Source: Dyadobacter sp. SG02 (lineage in GTDB: Bacteria; Bacteroidota; Bacteroidia; Cytophagales; Spirosomataceae). Taken from it: 64,000 nt of DNA. The stretch is from the NCBI RefSeq assembly GCF_900109045.1, contig NZ_FNYL01000002.1, forward strand, positions 310,001-374,000, in the 5' to 3' direction. The stretch's first letter is position 1. Each line of letters begins with the position of its first letter. The notes under the pieces were generated by a model that was not told the DNA's origin, searched no databases, and saw only the letters and a list, made by a program, of their open reading frames with translations. Below, in pieces: positions 57,369-64,000 of this stretch. The position numbers and the translations under genes are program-made.

Positions 57369-58559
57369 TTAGCGCCCCTTGTCGAGTACGAGCTCCTTGT
57401 TAATCCCCAGCTTTTTGATCTTCGAGTTCAATGTGCCTACTTTCAAGCCCAGAATTTGCGCTGCGCCGCCGGGGCCGTAGACCTTGCCGTTGCATTTATT
57501 GAGAATCTGGATGATGTAGTCCTTTTCGTTTTCGGCGTGGGTTTTGTCGTAGAGAGAAGGTGCCGGGGGATGAAGGGGGCCGCCCGATGCCGGCAAATGT
57601 ACGTCGGTGATGATATTACCTTTCGCCATTAACACACTTCGTTCCATCTGGTGTTCGAGCTCCCTCACGTTCCCCGGCCAGGGGTAGGCGAGAAGCTGCT
57701 TGATCACGTTGCTGGAAATACGGCTGATCTTTTTGCCGCTGTTCGTGGCATTGCGTGCAACGAAGTGCTTTGCCAGCAAAACAATATCGTCGCGCCGCTC
57801 GCGCAATGGCGGGAGGTATATCGGAAAGACATTCAGCCGGTAAAACAGGTCGCTGCGGAAGCGGCCATGCTGGACTTCGTCGTACAGGTTTCGGTTCGTC
57901 GCCGCGATTATCCGTACGTCGACGGTAATGCTTTCCTTCCCGCCAATCCGCTCGATTTCCCGCTCCTGGATGGCCCGGAGTAATTTCGCCTGCATGTCCG
58001 GCGACAGTTCGCCTATTTCGTCCAGGAAAAGTGTCCCTTTGTTGGCAAGCTCAAATTTTCCGATCCGCCTCTGTACCGCGCCGGTAAAGCTGCCTTTTTC
58101 ATGCCCGAAGAGTTCGCTCTCGACCAGTTCGGCGGGCAGTGCGGCGCAATTTACCTTCACCATCAGGTGATGTTGCCTGCCCGACGAGTTGTGAATGGCC
58201 CGTGCAAAAAGCTCCTTTCCGGTCCCGGTTTCCCCCAGCAGCAGCACGGTACTATTGGTAGAAGACACCTGCGAGAGCAAATGAAAGACCGTTTGCATTG
58301 CGTCACTGGAGCCGATGATGTCGTTGTATGAAAAACCTTCCTTTACTTCTTCCAGTAAATACGAATGCTGTTCCTCCAACTGCCCTTTAAATTCCTGTAC
58401 CCGTTCCAGTTGCTCACAAAGCCTTCCTGCGATTCTGATTAGCCAATCGAGGGAGCTTTCCGAGGAAGAGCCCTGTTCGGGAGAAGGAAACAGGCCCGAC
58501 GCGGCCAGTCTGATCCTTAACTCCTGAATTTTTTGGTCAAAATCAGCTGGTGTCGACAT
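57369..58559 (-). CDS. Sigma-54-dependent transcriptional activator (no receiver domain)
   Basis: 396 aa from the ATG at 58559 (longer frame to 58664 lacks family sequence). A short N-terminal part (about 1-90, with LIRIAGRLCEQLERVQEFKGQLEEQHSYLLEEVKEG as coiled coil) replaces the usual receiver or GAF domain. The AAA+ domain has Walker A LLLGETGTGKELFARAIH, the sigma-54 contact loop GSFTGA, Walker B TLFLDEIGEL and the arginine-finger region. The C-terminal Fis-type helix-turn-helix is GGAAQILGLKVGTLNSKIKKLGI. With the FtsX gene converging 43 bases away, its target is not evident. Confidence 0.92.
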   Translation of the reverse strand: MSTPADFDQKIQELRIRLAASGLFPSPEQGSSSESSLDWLIRIAGRLCEQLERVQEFKGQLEEQHSYLLEEVKEGFSYNDIIGSSDAMQTVFHLLSQVSSTNSTVLLLGETGTGKELFARAIHNSSGRQHHLMVKVNCAALPAELVESELFGHEKGSFTGAVQRRIGKFELANKGTLFLDEIGELSPDMQAKLLRAIQEREIERIGGKESITVDVRIIAATNRNLYDEVQHGRFRSDLFYRLNVFPIYLPPLRERRDDIVLLAKHFVARNATNSGKKISRISSNVIKQLLAYPWPGNVRELEHQMERSVLMAKGNIITDVHLPASGGPLHPPAPSLYDKTHAENEKDYIIQILNKCNGKVYGPGGAAQILGLKVGTLNSKIKKLGINKELVLDKGR

Positions 58560-58688
58560 AGGCGCGGCCGTATAATGTTGAAATGCGGGTAATACCGTCG
58601 GGATCAAACGTCGGCTCAGGACCAGATTCCCGGCTTGAATATAGCCGGTTCCGGGCCATTGCACAACACCGGGCGTGCCAGCGGGCCG

Positions 58689-59555
58689 CTACTGGCGCGG
58701 ATCGGGGCCCTTATGCCAGGTCTTTCGAAAATCGGAAAAATTAATCCCGGTCAGCGTTCTGAAGAACTTGCTGAATGTCGAAGGATCGTCAAATCCGAGT
58801 TCCAATGCAATGCATTTCATCGAAGCGCCGCTGCTGACCGCCTTTCGCTGTGCTTCCAGCAGCACGCGTTGCTGGATATGGTAACTGGCCGAATAACCCG
58901 AAACCCGCTTGACGATTTCGCTCAGGTAGTTGGACGTAACGGCGAGATCGGACGCGTACGCGGAAACCTGCCGCTGGAAGGTGAATTTGTGGTCGAGCAG
59001 GCCCATAAACCGGTTGAAAACCTGGTAATCGGTCCGTAGCGACTGGCCTACCCCGGCAGCGCCGAATTTACTGGGGAAATGCGCAATCAGCACTTTCAGC
59101 AGGCCGTGCAGCATTTGCGCCCACAGGCGCTGCCGGTTGTCGTTTTCCCATATGATCATTTCCACAATACTTTCGACTTCCGTTTGCGCTTCATGGTTCA
59201 GCCGCAATACTTCCAGCTTTCTCGAACGTCCCGCATAATCCAGGTGCGGTGGCAGGTGGGGGAGCGCATTTTCCCCGCAAAGAAACTCCCGGGAGAATGC
59301 GATCTTGTACCCGACGAGATCGGGCCCGGCGGTAAACCGGTTGATCTGGCCCGGAAAAAGACAAAACAGCGTGTTATCGGCGATCTGGCGGTTTTCCAGG
59401 TCCACAGTGAATGCTCCCTTGCCTTTTTTGATCCATATCAGCTCGAACATTTCCGATTGCCGGAAGCTGGAACGTGCCGGATCGCCGGCGCTGCGGGAAT
59501 CGAGGCATTCGGTACGGAAGCTGGTCTGGGGTATGGAGTAGGTTAAATTTTTCAT
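58689..59555 (-). CDS. AraC family transcriptional regulator (tandem copy 1)
   Basis: 288 aa. N-terminal cupin-like sensor (MFELIWIKKGKGAFTVDLENRQIADNTLFCLFPGQINRFTAG) and C-terminal helix-turn-helices (about 185-285: VSAYASDLAVTSNYLSEIVKRVSG; MKCIALELGFDDPSTFSKFFRTLTG). One base separates it from the end of the next araC gene upstream (59557-60537), so the two are co-transcribed with this one second. The two proteins share the C-terminal half best and probably arose by duplication. Confidence 0.89.
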   Translation of the reverse strand: MKNLTYSIPQTSFRTECLDSRSAGDPARSSFRQSEMFELIWIKKGKGAFTVDLENRQIADNTLFCLFPGQINRFTAGPDLVGYKIAFSREFLCGENALPHLPPHLDYAGRSRKLEVLRLNHEAQTEVESIVEMIIWENDNRQRLWAQMLHGLLKVLIAHFPSKFGAAGVGQSLRTDYQVFNRFMGLLDHKFTFQRQVSAYASDLAVTSNYLSEIVKRVSGYSASYHIQQRVLLEAQRKAVSSGASMKCIALELGFDDPSTFSKFFRTLTGINFSDFRKTWHKGPDPRQ

Positions 59556-59556
59556 G

Positions 59557-60537
59557 TTACAATACCTGATAGGCCTTTTTGTAATCCGAAAATGTCATTC
59601 CGGCCTTATTTCGGAAAAACTTGCTGAAATGGGCGACGTCCTTGAAACCCAGTCCGTATGCGACTTCCTTCATCGTCGATCCCGAACCGATAGCGGCATA
59701 CTTGGCCGTGCGAATGATGTGTTGGTGTATATGATGGCTTGCCGGATGGCCCGTAACCCGTTTAATGGTTTCGGACAAGACGTCGATCCGCATCGACAAT
59801 GCCCTGGCATAATCCCGCATACTCAGTTTGCCCTTGTCGTGCTGGGCAACCAGATGCATAAACCGCTGGACCAGCTGTTGGTCCACACAACCGCTATCGG
59901 CCTGGTCGGGCTGTTGAAACATCCGGGAAACCGACACGAGCAATATTTTCAGGAGCCCGGAGAGCAGTAAATGGCCTTTGGGTAACCGTTGGCATTGTAC
60001 GTTGAGACTGGCCATCGTACGCTCTATCGTTTTGCCGGTCGGACAGTTCAGCAGATCGACCGAGACTTTGCACAAACCGGGCATCGCAGGCTTCGATAAA
60101 AACGGGTAGCAATCCTGAATGCCGAACATGAGCAGAAATTCCTCGGGGAATGAGAGTACGTACCCTTTGACATGCATCCCGAGGGGCATATCGATGGCGC
60201 TTCCGGGTGGTACGACAAACAGGCTTCGGGTATTGTTTTTCCGCTCCGGTTCAACCCAGATAATCCTGTATAAACTGCTCGGATACGTCACCGATTCTCC
60301 CGCCGGAATAGCCTGCACCAAAAGTAAATCTGCTTCCGGGTGCAGTGGTTGGGATGCGCTTCTCATTTGGTAGAGCCGTTTATGTAGATAATAACCGGCC
60401 TGTCGTGAATGAGGAGCCCGATCAATCGGGCCAAGGCGTGCAAAATCTGAAAAAACGGTGCGGGTAAGGGGATGGTTTTCATAGTTAGCTCTTTCGTTTT
60501 GATGGGTGAGTTTCTTCTTTTCAAAAGCTAATACCAT
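59557..60537 (-). CDS. AraC family transcriptional regulator (tandem copy 2)
   Basis: 326 aa by the longest frame; a start at 60366 (269 aa) would begin at SASQPLHPEADLLLVQAIPAGESVTYPSSLYRIIWVEP, which is where recognisable sensor sequence begins. The N-terminal 57 residues look like a shadow of another frame. The DNA-binding part is about 225-326 (MRDYARALSMRIDVLSETIKRVTG; MKEVAYGLGFKDVAHFSKFFRNKAG). It heads the araC pair and lies 181 bases downstream of the hydrolase cluster terminator. Confidence 0.85.
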   Translation of the reverse strand: MVLAFEKKKLTHQNERANYENHPLTRTVFSDFARLGPIDRAPHSRQAGYYLHKRLYQMRSASQPLHPEADLLLVQAIPAGESVTYPSSLYRIIWVEPERKNNTRSLFVVPPGSAIDMPLGMHVKGYVLSFPEEFLLMFGIQDCYPFLSKPAMPGLCKVSVDLLNCPTGKTIERTMASLNVQCQRLPKGHLLLSGLLKILLVSVSRMFQQPDQADSGCVDQQLVQRFMHLVAQHDKGKLSMRDYARALSMRIDVLSETIKRVTGHPASHHIHQHIIRTAKYAAIGSGSTMKEVAYGLGFKDVAHFSKFFRNKAGMTFSDYKKAYQVL

Positions 60538-60662
60538 GCCAGATGTGTAATTTACTGTTAATCAATTGGTTAAACTATTTTACCGCTTATATTTTTATCG
60601 AAATATCAACAATGCGCTAAATGACTTGCGATATTTCAATAGTAAGCGGGCCGAATCGTGCA

Positions 60663-60696
60663 TAAAAAAAGTGCCCTTGCGGAGGAGCAAAGGCAC
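60663..60696 (-). terminator. Terminator of the hydrolase pair
   Basis: Read on the minus strand, AGTGCCTTT pairs with AAGGGCACT (one wobble) around a 10-base loop, then TTTTTTT. It follows the alpha/beta hydrolase gene ending at 60719. Confidence 0.75.
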
Positions 60697-60718
60697 TGCA
60701 TTTGTTGAGAAGCGTTCG

Positions 60719-61495
60719 TCAGTAGTTTTTGATCCAGTCCAATACATAGTCTGCATCGGCTTCCCAGCCTGCCTGGGCCAGGACGTGATGGTTACGCCCG
60801 GGGAATTCCTTGTATTCCAAAACGGAGCCGTTCTTTTTGTAGCGTTCGAAATTCCGGTTGTTCAAATGGGCGGGAATAATATTATCCAGCGACCCCGAAG
60901 TAAGCAGGAGCGGTGCGTGCGGTTTATCAAAATCCACCGCGGCAGCGCTCGTCAGGCCCCCGCGGGCGACCCGCTTGGATTCGGGTGCGGTGAACAGGTC
61001 GTACGCTTTTTGCTGCTCTTCCAAAGGCATCTCGTTCACGAATGCGTACTGCCACGTATCGAATGGCATCAGGTAGGTTTCGTCCAGGGAAGTGAAAAGT
61101 CCCAATGCGCCCCATGTCGATTTGAGGAATGAAAATTCGTAGGGAATAATGCCTTGCGGCGGTACCGAGTGGATCGCCACGGCGGCGGCGGCCAGATCGC
61201 GGTTCAACAGGATCTGCGTGATGAGCCCGCCCAGCGAATGGCCGACGATAATAGGCTTCTCCGGAAAGCTTTTAGCAATATCCGCATAATGGTCGACGAG
61301 CTCGGCCAGCGTCAGGTGCGCCAGGTCGGTGTCGTGCGGTTGCCTTGCGCGGAGTTCGGCGGCCGTCGCATCCTTGAACGGCCATGCGGGCGCGACGGTT
61401 GTATAACCACGATTTTCGAAATAACCCCTCCATTCATCCCAGCAATGATGTGTCACAAACGCCCCTGTAACAAAAAGTACCGTATTGGTTTTCAT
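60719..61495 (-). CDS. Alpha/beta hydrolase
   Basis: 258 aa, no signal. Oxyanion region TVLFVTGAFVTHHCWDEWRGYFENRGYTTVAPAWPFKDA, nucleophile elbow PIIVGHSLGGLITQILLNRD (Ser of GHSLG), Asp in APLLLTSGSLDNIIPAH and His in EFPGRNHHVLAQAGWEADADYVLDWI. This matches the Bacteroidota esterase/dienelactone-like group. It is the second gene of a pair, 20 bases behind the HSL-type hydrolase start region. Confidence 0.89.
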   Translation of the reverse strand: MKTNTVLFVTGAFVTHHCWDEWRGYFENRGYTTVAPAWPFKDATAAELRARQPHDTDLAHLTLAELVDHYADIAKSFPEKPIIVGHSLGGLITQILLNRDLAAAAVAIHSVPPQGIIPYEFSFLKSTWGALGLFTSLDETYLMPFDTWQYAFVNEMPLEEQQKAYDLFTAPESKRVARGGLTSAAAVDFDKPHAPLLLTSGSLDNIIPAHLNNRNFERYKKNGSVLEYKEFPGRNHHVLAQAGWEADADYVLDWIKNY

Positions 61496-61515
61496 AAGGA
61501 TTTGAGTGAAAGAGG

Positions 61516-62502
61516 TTATGAAAGATATTTTTTCAACTGCTGCGCCGCCTGGACAAACAATGCCCTGGTTTGCGGTATTTCTGCGAGGCCATTCAAAAGC
61601 CCGAAATCGTGGATAACATCATTGTAGCGGACGGTCGTAACCTCCACGCCGGCCTCGCTCAGTTTGCGCCCGTATGCTTCCCCCTCGTCGAGCAGGATAT
61701 CGTTCTCCGCCACCTGGATCAGTGTCGGCGGCAATCCGCGCAGCTGCTCGGCAGTGGCCCGCGCAGGCGACGCGTAAATCTCGTCCCGCTGGTCGGGTGA
61801 AATGTACTGGTCCCACATCCATTGCATCAGGCTCGCGGTCAGAAACCGCTGGGTACCGAACTTTTTGAATGACGGCCGCTCGAAATCGGCGTCGGTCACC
61901 GGCCAGAAGAGTATCTGTGTCTTAAACGAAGGCCCTCCCTTGGACTTGGCCAGGAGCACGGCAGCCGTCGAAAGGTTTCCGCCCGCGCTATTGCCCACAA
62001 TCGCGAGCCTTGTTCCGTCGAGACCGATGGTACTCCCATTGGCTGCCACCCATTTGGCGACTGCGTACACTTCGTGGACAGGCTGCGGGTATTTAGCCTC
62101 CGGGGCACGGGAATAGTTCACAAACACCCCTGCGAACCCCGTGAGCGTCACCAGGTCGCGCACCATGCGCTTGTGCGTAGGGTAGTCGCCCAGTACCCAG
62201 CCGCCGCCGTGAATGAAGAGGAACACCGGCAATGGTCCTGTCGCACCTTCGGGGCGCACAATGTTCAGGACTATTTCGAAACCGTCTTCGGTAATAGTCC
62301 TTTCTTCCTCCGATATGCCGGAAAGGTCTACCTCGAATGCCGCCTGGGCGGCCACCAGCACATTACGGGCATCTTCCACCGCCAAACTTTCCAATGGCGG
62401 TCCGCCGGCATTCAACGGCTTTAAAAATTCCTTGACGGCGGGTGACAAATGGGGGTCTTCGGCAAAATCAATCGGAGGTGATGCAATCGTTTCGGTGATC
62501 AT
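61516..62502 (-). CDS. HSL-family alpha/beta hydrolase (esterase/lipase)
   Basis: 328 aa. The oxyanion motif HGGGW is in VFLFIHGGGWVLGDYPTHKRMVRDLV, the nucleophile in LAIVGNSAGGNLSTAAVLLAKSKGG (GNSAG), the acid in LIQVAENDILLDEGEAYGRKL and the His in RYNDVIHDFGLLNGLAEIPQTRALF. This order defines the hormone-sensitive-lipase type of esterases that act on short acyl esters. It starts the pair of hydrolase genes; the promoter region is in the 398-base gap 62503-62900. Confidence 0.92.
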   Translation of the reverse strand: MITETIASPPIDFAEDPHLSPAVKEFLKPLNAGGPPLESLAVEDARNVLVAAQAAFEVDLSGISEEERTITEDGFEIVLNIVRPEGATGPLPVFLFIHGGGWVLGDYPTHKRMVRDLVTLTGFAGVFVNYSRAPEAKYPQPVHEVYAVAKWVAANGSTIGLDGTRLAIVGNSAGGNLSTAAVLLAKSKGGPSFKTQILFWPVTDADFERPSFKKFGTQRFLTASLMQWMWDQYISPDQRDEIYASPARATAEQLRGLPPTLIQVAENDILLDEGEAYGRKLSEAGVEVTTVRYNDVIHDFGLLNGLAEIPQTRALFVQAAQQLKKYLS

Positions 62503-62748
62503 GATAATTTGAAGTTAAGTAAGTGAATAATGCAGGTAATAATGCCCCGGTGGGATAAGCAAAACTACCGACACCGCTTTTGCCCTTCAACATTGATTTC
62601 GGGGTACTGATTGTACTTTTTCGGACATTTGAGCCTTTCCGAAACTTTTCGTCCAGGCACGTATTGTACAACATTATTCGCCCATTAGCCATTGATAACC
62701 AATGCGTGAAGCAGGTACTTTGTATTACAAGAATAAGGCAGTCATGGG

Positions 62749-62803
62749 GTGGACGCCCACTTGGGGACGCCTAGTCGGGGACGCCCTCTTGGGCACGCCC
62801 CCC
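62749..62803. repeat. Four imperfect 14-base G/C-rich tandem repeats
   Basis: GTGGACGCCCACTT, GGGGACGCCTAGTC, GGGGACGCCCTCTT and GGGCACGCCCCCC lie head to tail. A plus-strand frame through them (ATG at 62744) would give a 21-residue peptide, but nothing else supports translation. The other parts of 62503-62900 hold no gene beyond the terminator at 62832. Confidence 0.6.
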
Positions 62804-62831
62804 GGATGATTGGTAAGGTACAGTTGTAGCC

Positions 62832-62866
62832 AAAAATACCGCATTCATATGAAGGCGGTATTTTTT
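62832..62866 (-). terminator. Terminator downstream of the sigma-54 activator gene
   Basis: AAAAATACCGC pairs with GCGGTATTTTT (11 bases) around a 12-base loop, with A- and T-runs on both sides, so it can act in either direction. It lies 34 bases after the stop of the gene ending at 62901. Confidence 0.75.
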
Positions 62867-62900
62867 ATGGGGTATTAAAAAAAAGTGCTCCGGTCTTTGG

Positions 62901-64000
62901 TTATGCGAAGAATTTGTGGCTTTTGACGATGCCGAGTTTTTTCATCCGGGAGTTGAGGGTCGACACGTTGAGCCCCAGCAGTTCGGCCGCGCCGCCTGTG
63001 CCGGCTACGCGTCCGTCGCATTGCAGCAGAACCTGGATAATGTATTCGCGTTCCACCTCTTCCATGGATTTGATCCTGGAAGAGCCTGCATCCGAGGCTG
63101 CATCGGGTTGGCTGTCATTGAGCAAACTGATGCTGGTAATGGTATCGCCCTGGCACATCAGCACGCTGCGTTCGACGAGGTGTTGCAGCTCGCGGATATT
63201 TCCGGGCCAGTTGTAGTTTAAAAGCTGTTTGGAAACGGAGGGAGAGAAGCCTGAAACCGTTTTGCCAAACCGGGCTGCGAAAATCCGGACAAAATGAACG
63301 GCCAGCGGCATAATGTCCTCTTTGCGCTCGCGTAAGGGCGGAAGGGTGATCGGGAAGACATTCAGCCGGTAATACAAATCCAGTCGGAACCTGCCCTCCG
63401 CCACTTCCTTTTCGAGATTGCGGTTTGTAGCGGCTATGATTCTGATATTCAGATTGATCGGCGACTTTCCGCCAATCCGGTCGACTTGCTTTTCTTGTAA
63501 CACATGCAGGAGCTTCACCTGCATGGACAGGGACATTTCACCGATTTCGTCCAGGAATATGGTTCCTTTCTGGGCCATTTCAAACTTCCCGGGCCTGCGC
63601 TCGGACGCACCCGTGAATGCACCTTTCTCGTGCCCGAACAGTTCCGATTCGATCAACGCAGGCGGTAAGGCAGCGCAATTAACCCTGACAAACGGATGTT
63701 TCCGCCGCTCGGACAGATTGTGAATGCTTTCGGCGATTTTTTCCTTCCCCGTTCCGCTCTCGCCCAGTATCAGTACGGAAACGTCGGACGGCGAAGCGAT
63801 CCGTACCTTTTCCATGACCTGTAAAAGGCCGGGGCTATTTCCCACGATAGTAGGGAGTGGTGTGTTGGCCGGAATGTTTAAGGGCGGTTGCGGTTTGGCG
63901 AGTTCCGTCTTTTGCTGGTGCAGGTACTGGGCAATGTCCAGGGTGACCAGGATATCTTTTTCACGGAACGGCTTCACCAGAAACCCGTACGGCTGGGTGC
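62901..64000 (-). CDS. Sigma-54-dependent response regulator (NtrC type), 5-prime end outside the window
   Basis: At least 366 aa are in view. Read from the right edge the protein begins TQPYGFLVKPFREKDILVTLDIA, the end of a response-regulator receiver domain with the conserved Lys of KPF; the phosphorylated Asp lies beyond the window. A linker (Pro-rich PLNIPANTPLP), the AAA+ domain (Walker A LILGESGTGKEKIAESIH, loop GAFTGA, Walker B TIFLDEIGEM) and the Fis-type helix-turn-helix (GGAAELLGLNVSTLNSRMKKLGI) follow. The GTG at 63977 is an internal codon, not the start. A sensor kinase gene is probably to the right. Confidence 0.93.
   Translation of the reverse strand, partial: TQPYGFLVKPFREKDILVTLDIAQYLHQQKTELAKPQPPLNIPANTPLPTIVGNSPGLLQVMEKVRIASPSDVSVLILGESGTGKEKIAESIHNLSERRKHPFVRVNCAALPPALIESELFGHEKGAFTGASERRPGKFEMAQKGTIFLDEIGEMSLSMQVKLLHVLQEKQVDRIGGKSPINLNIRIIAATNRNLEKEVAEGRFRLDLYYRLNVFPITLPPLRERKEDIMPLAVHFVRIFAARFGKTVSGFSPSVSKQLLNYNWPGNIRELQHLVERSVLMCQGDTITSISLLNDSQPDAASDAGSSRIKSMEEVEREYIIQVLLQCDGRVAGTGGAAELLGLNVSTLNSRMKKLGIVKSHKFFA

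Noticed and set aside
60369..60482. Short minus-strand frame (start KTIPLPAPFFQILH) at the beginning of tandem araC copy 2
   Set aside because: It overlaps the araC frame and ends after about 40 codons; it mainly shows that the araC start is uncertain.
62558..62573. Possible sigma-54 promoter (minus strand, TGTCGG-N5-TTGCT) before the HSL-type hydrolase
   Set aside because: Spacing fits, but the invariant GG of the -24 element is not there.

Overview
This window looks like chromosomal DNA of a Bacteroidota bacterium of the order Cytophagales. A Dyadobacter- or Spirosoma-like organism is my guess from protein style; no rRNA or marker gene confirms it. The signs are three SusC/SusD pairs, two ECF sigma/FecR pairs each next to an STN-domain SusC, a type IX secretion (T9SS) C-terminal sorting tail, TAnnTTTG-type -7 promoter boxes, few Shine-Dalgarno sequences, and many AraC regulators and FtsX-type permeases. 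I saw no tRNA, rRNA, CRISPR array, transposase or phage gene.

Layout. (1) 124-7847: ECF sigma, FecR anti-sigma, STN-type SusC, SusD and a secreted DUF6528-like protein, a self-contained glycan-uptake locus. (2) 7989-11474: AraC regulator, a solitary actF-like membrane quinol oxidoreductase subunit, a second AraC gene and a thioesterase. (3) 11642-21842, minus strand: a second sigma/FecR/SusC/SusD locus ending in a DUF1080 protein and a Gfo/Idh/MocA dehydrogenase (the pair known from 3-keto-sugar metabolism), with a GH43 enzyme upstream. (4) 21843-23245: a decayed stretch holding a T9SS tail remnant, an orphan PadR gene and the first codons of a lost permease. (5) 23878-34719: small-molecule and redox enzymes (PfpI, ABM monooxygenases, hydrolase, CMD, cupin, quinone reductase, two MDR dehydrogenases) with a FadR regulator, an Fsr-like exporter and two AraC regulators. 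Repeated operator-like sites flank the FadR and one AraC gene. (6) 34785-37827: a lipoprotein, a 19-residue-repeat secreted protein and an LLM flavin oxidoreductase.

(7) 38286-42250 is the most unusual locus: a Cys/Ser/Thr-rich candidate precursor peptide, a HopA1-like phospho-Ser/Thr lyase and a protein kinase fused to a LanC cyclase. Together they would phosphorylate, eliminate and cyclise Ser/Thr and Cys into (methyl)lanthionine, so I read it as a lanthipeptide (RiPP) pathway with its parts split differently from classes I-IV. Its leader carries a palindrome, a -7 box, a full-consensus Shine-Dalgarno in front of a two-codon ORF, and a perfect 15-bp inverted repeat lies just inside the lyase gene.

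(8) 42556-49746: a large T9SS-exported repeat protein, a small lipoprotein, an ECF sigma with a membrane-anchored partner, a second DUF1080 protein and an unknown lipoprotein. (9) 50052-57325: a third SusC/SusD pair without sigma/FecR, then an FtsX-type permease. (10) 57369-64000, minus strand: two sigma-54 activators (the second cut by the window edge) around two tandem AraC genes and two alpha/beta hydrolases.

All function calls come from reading motifs by eye; no database search was run.
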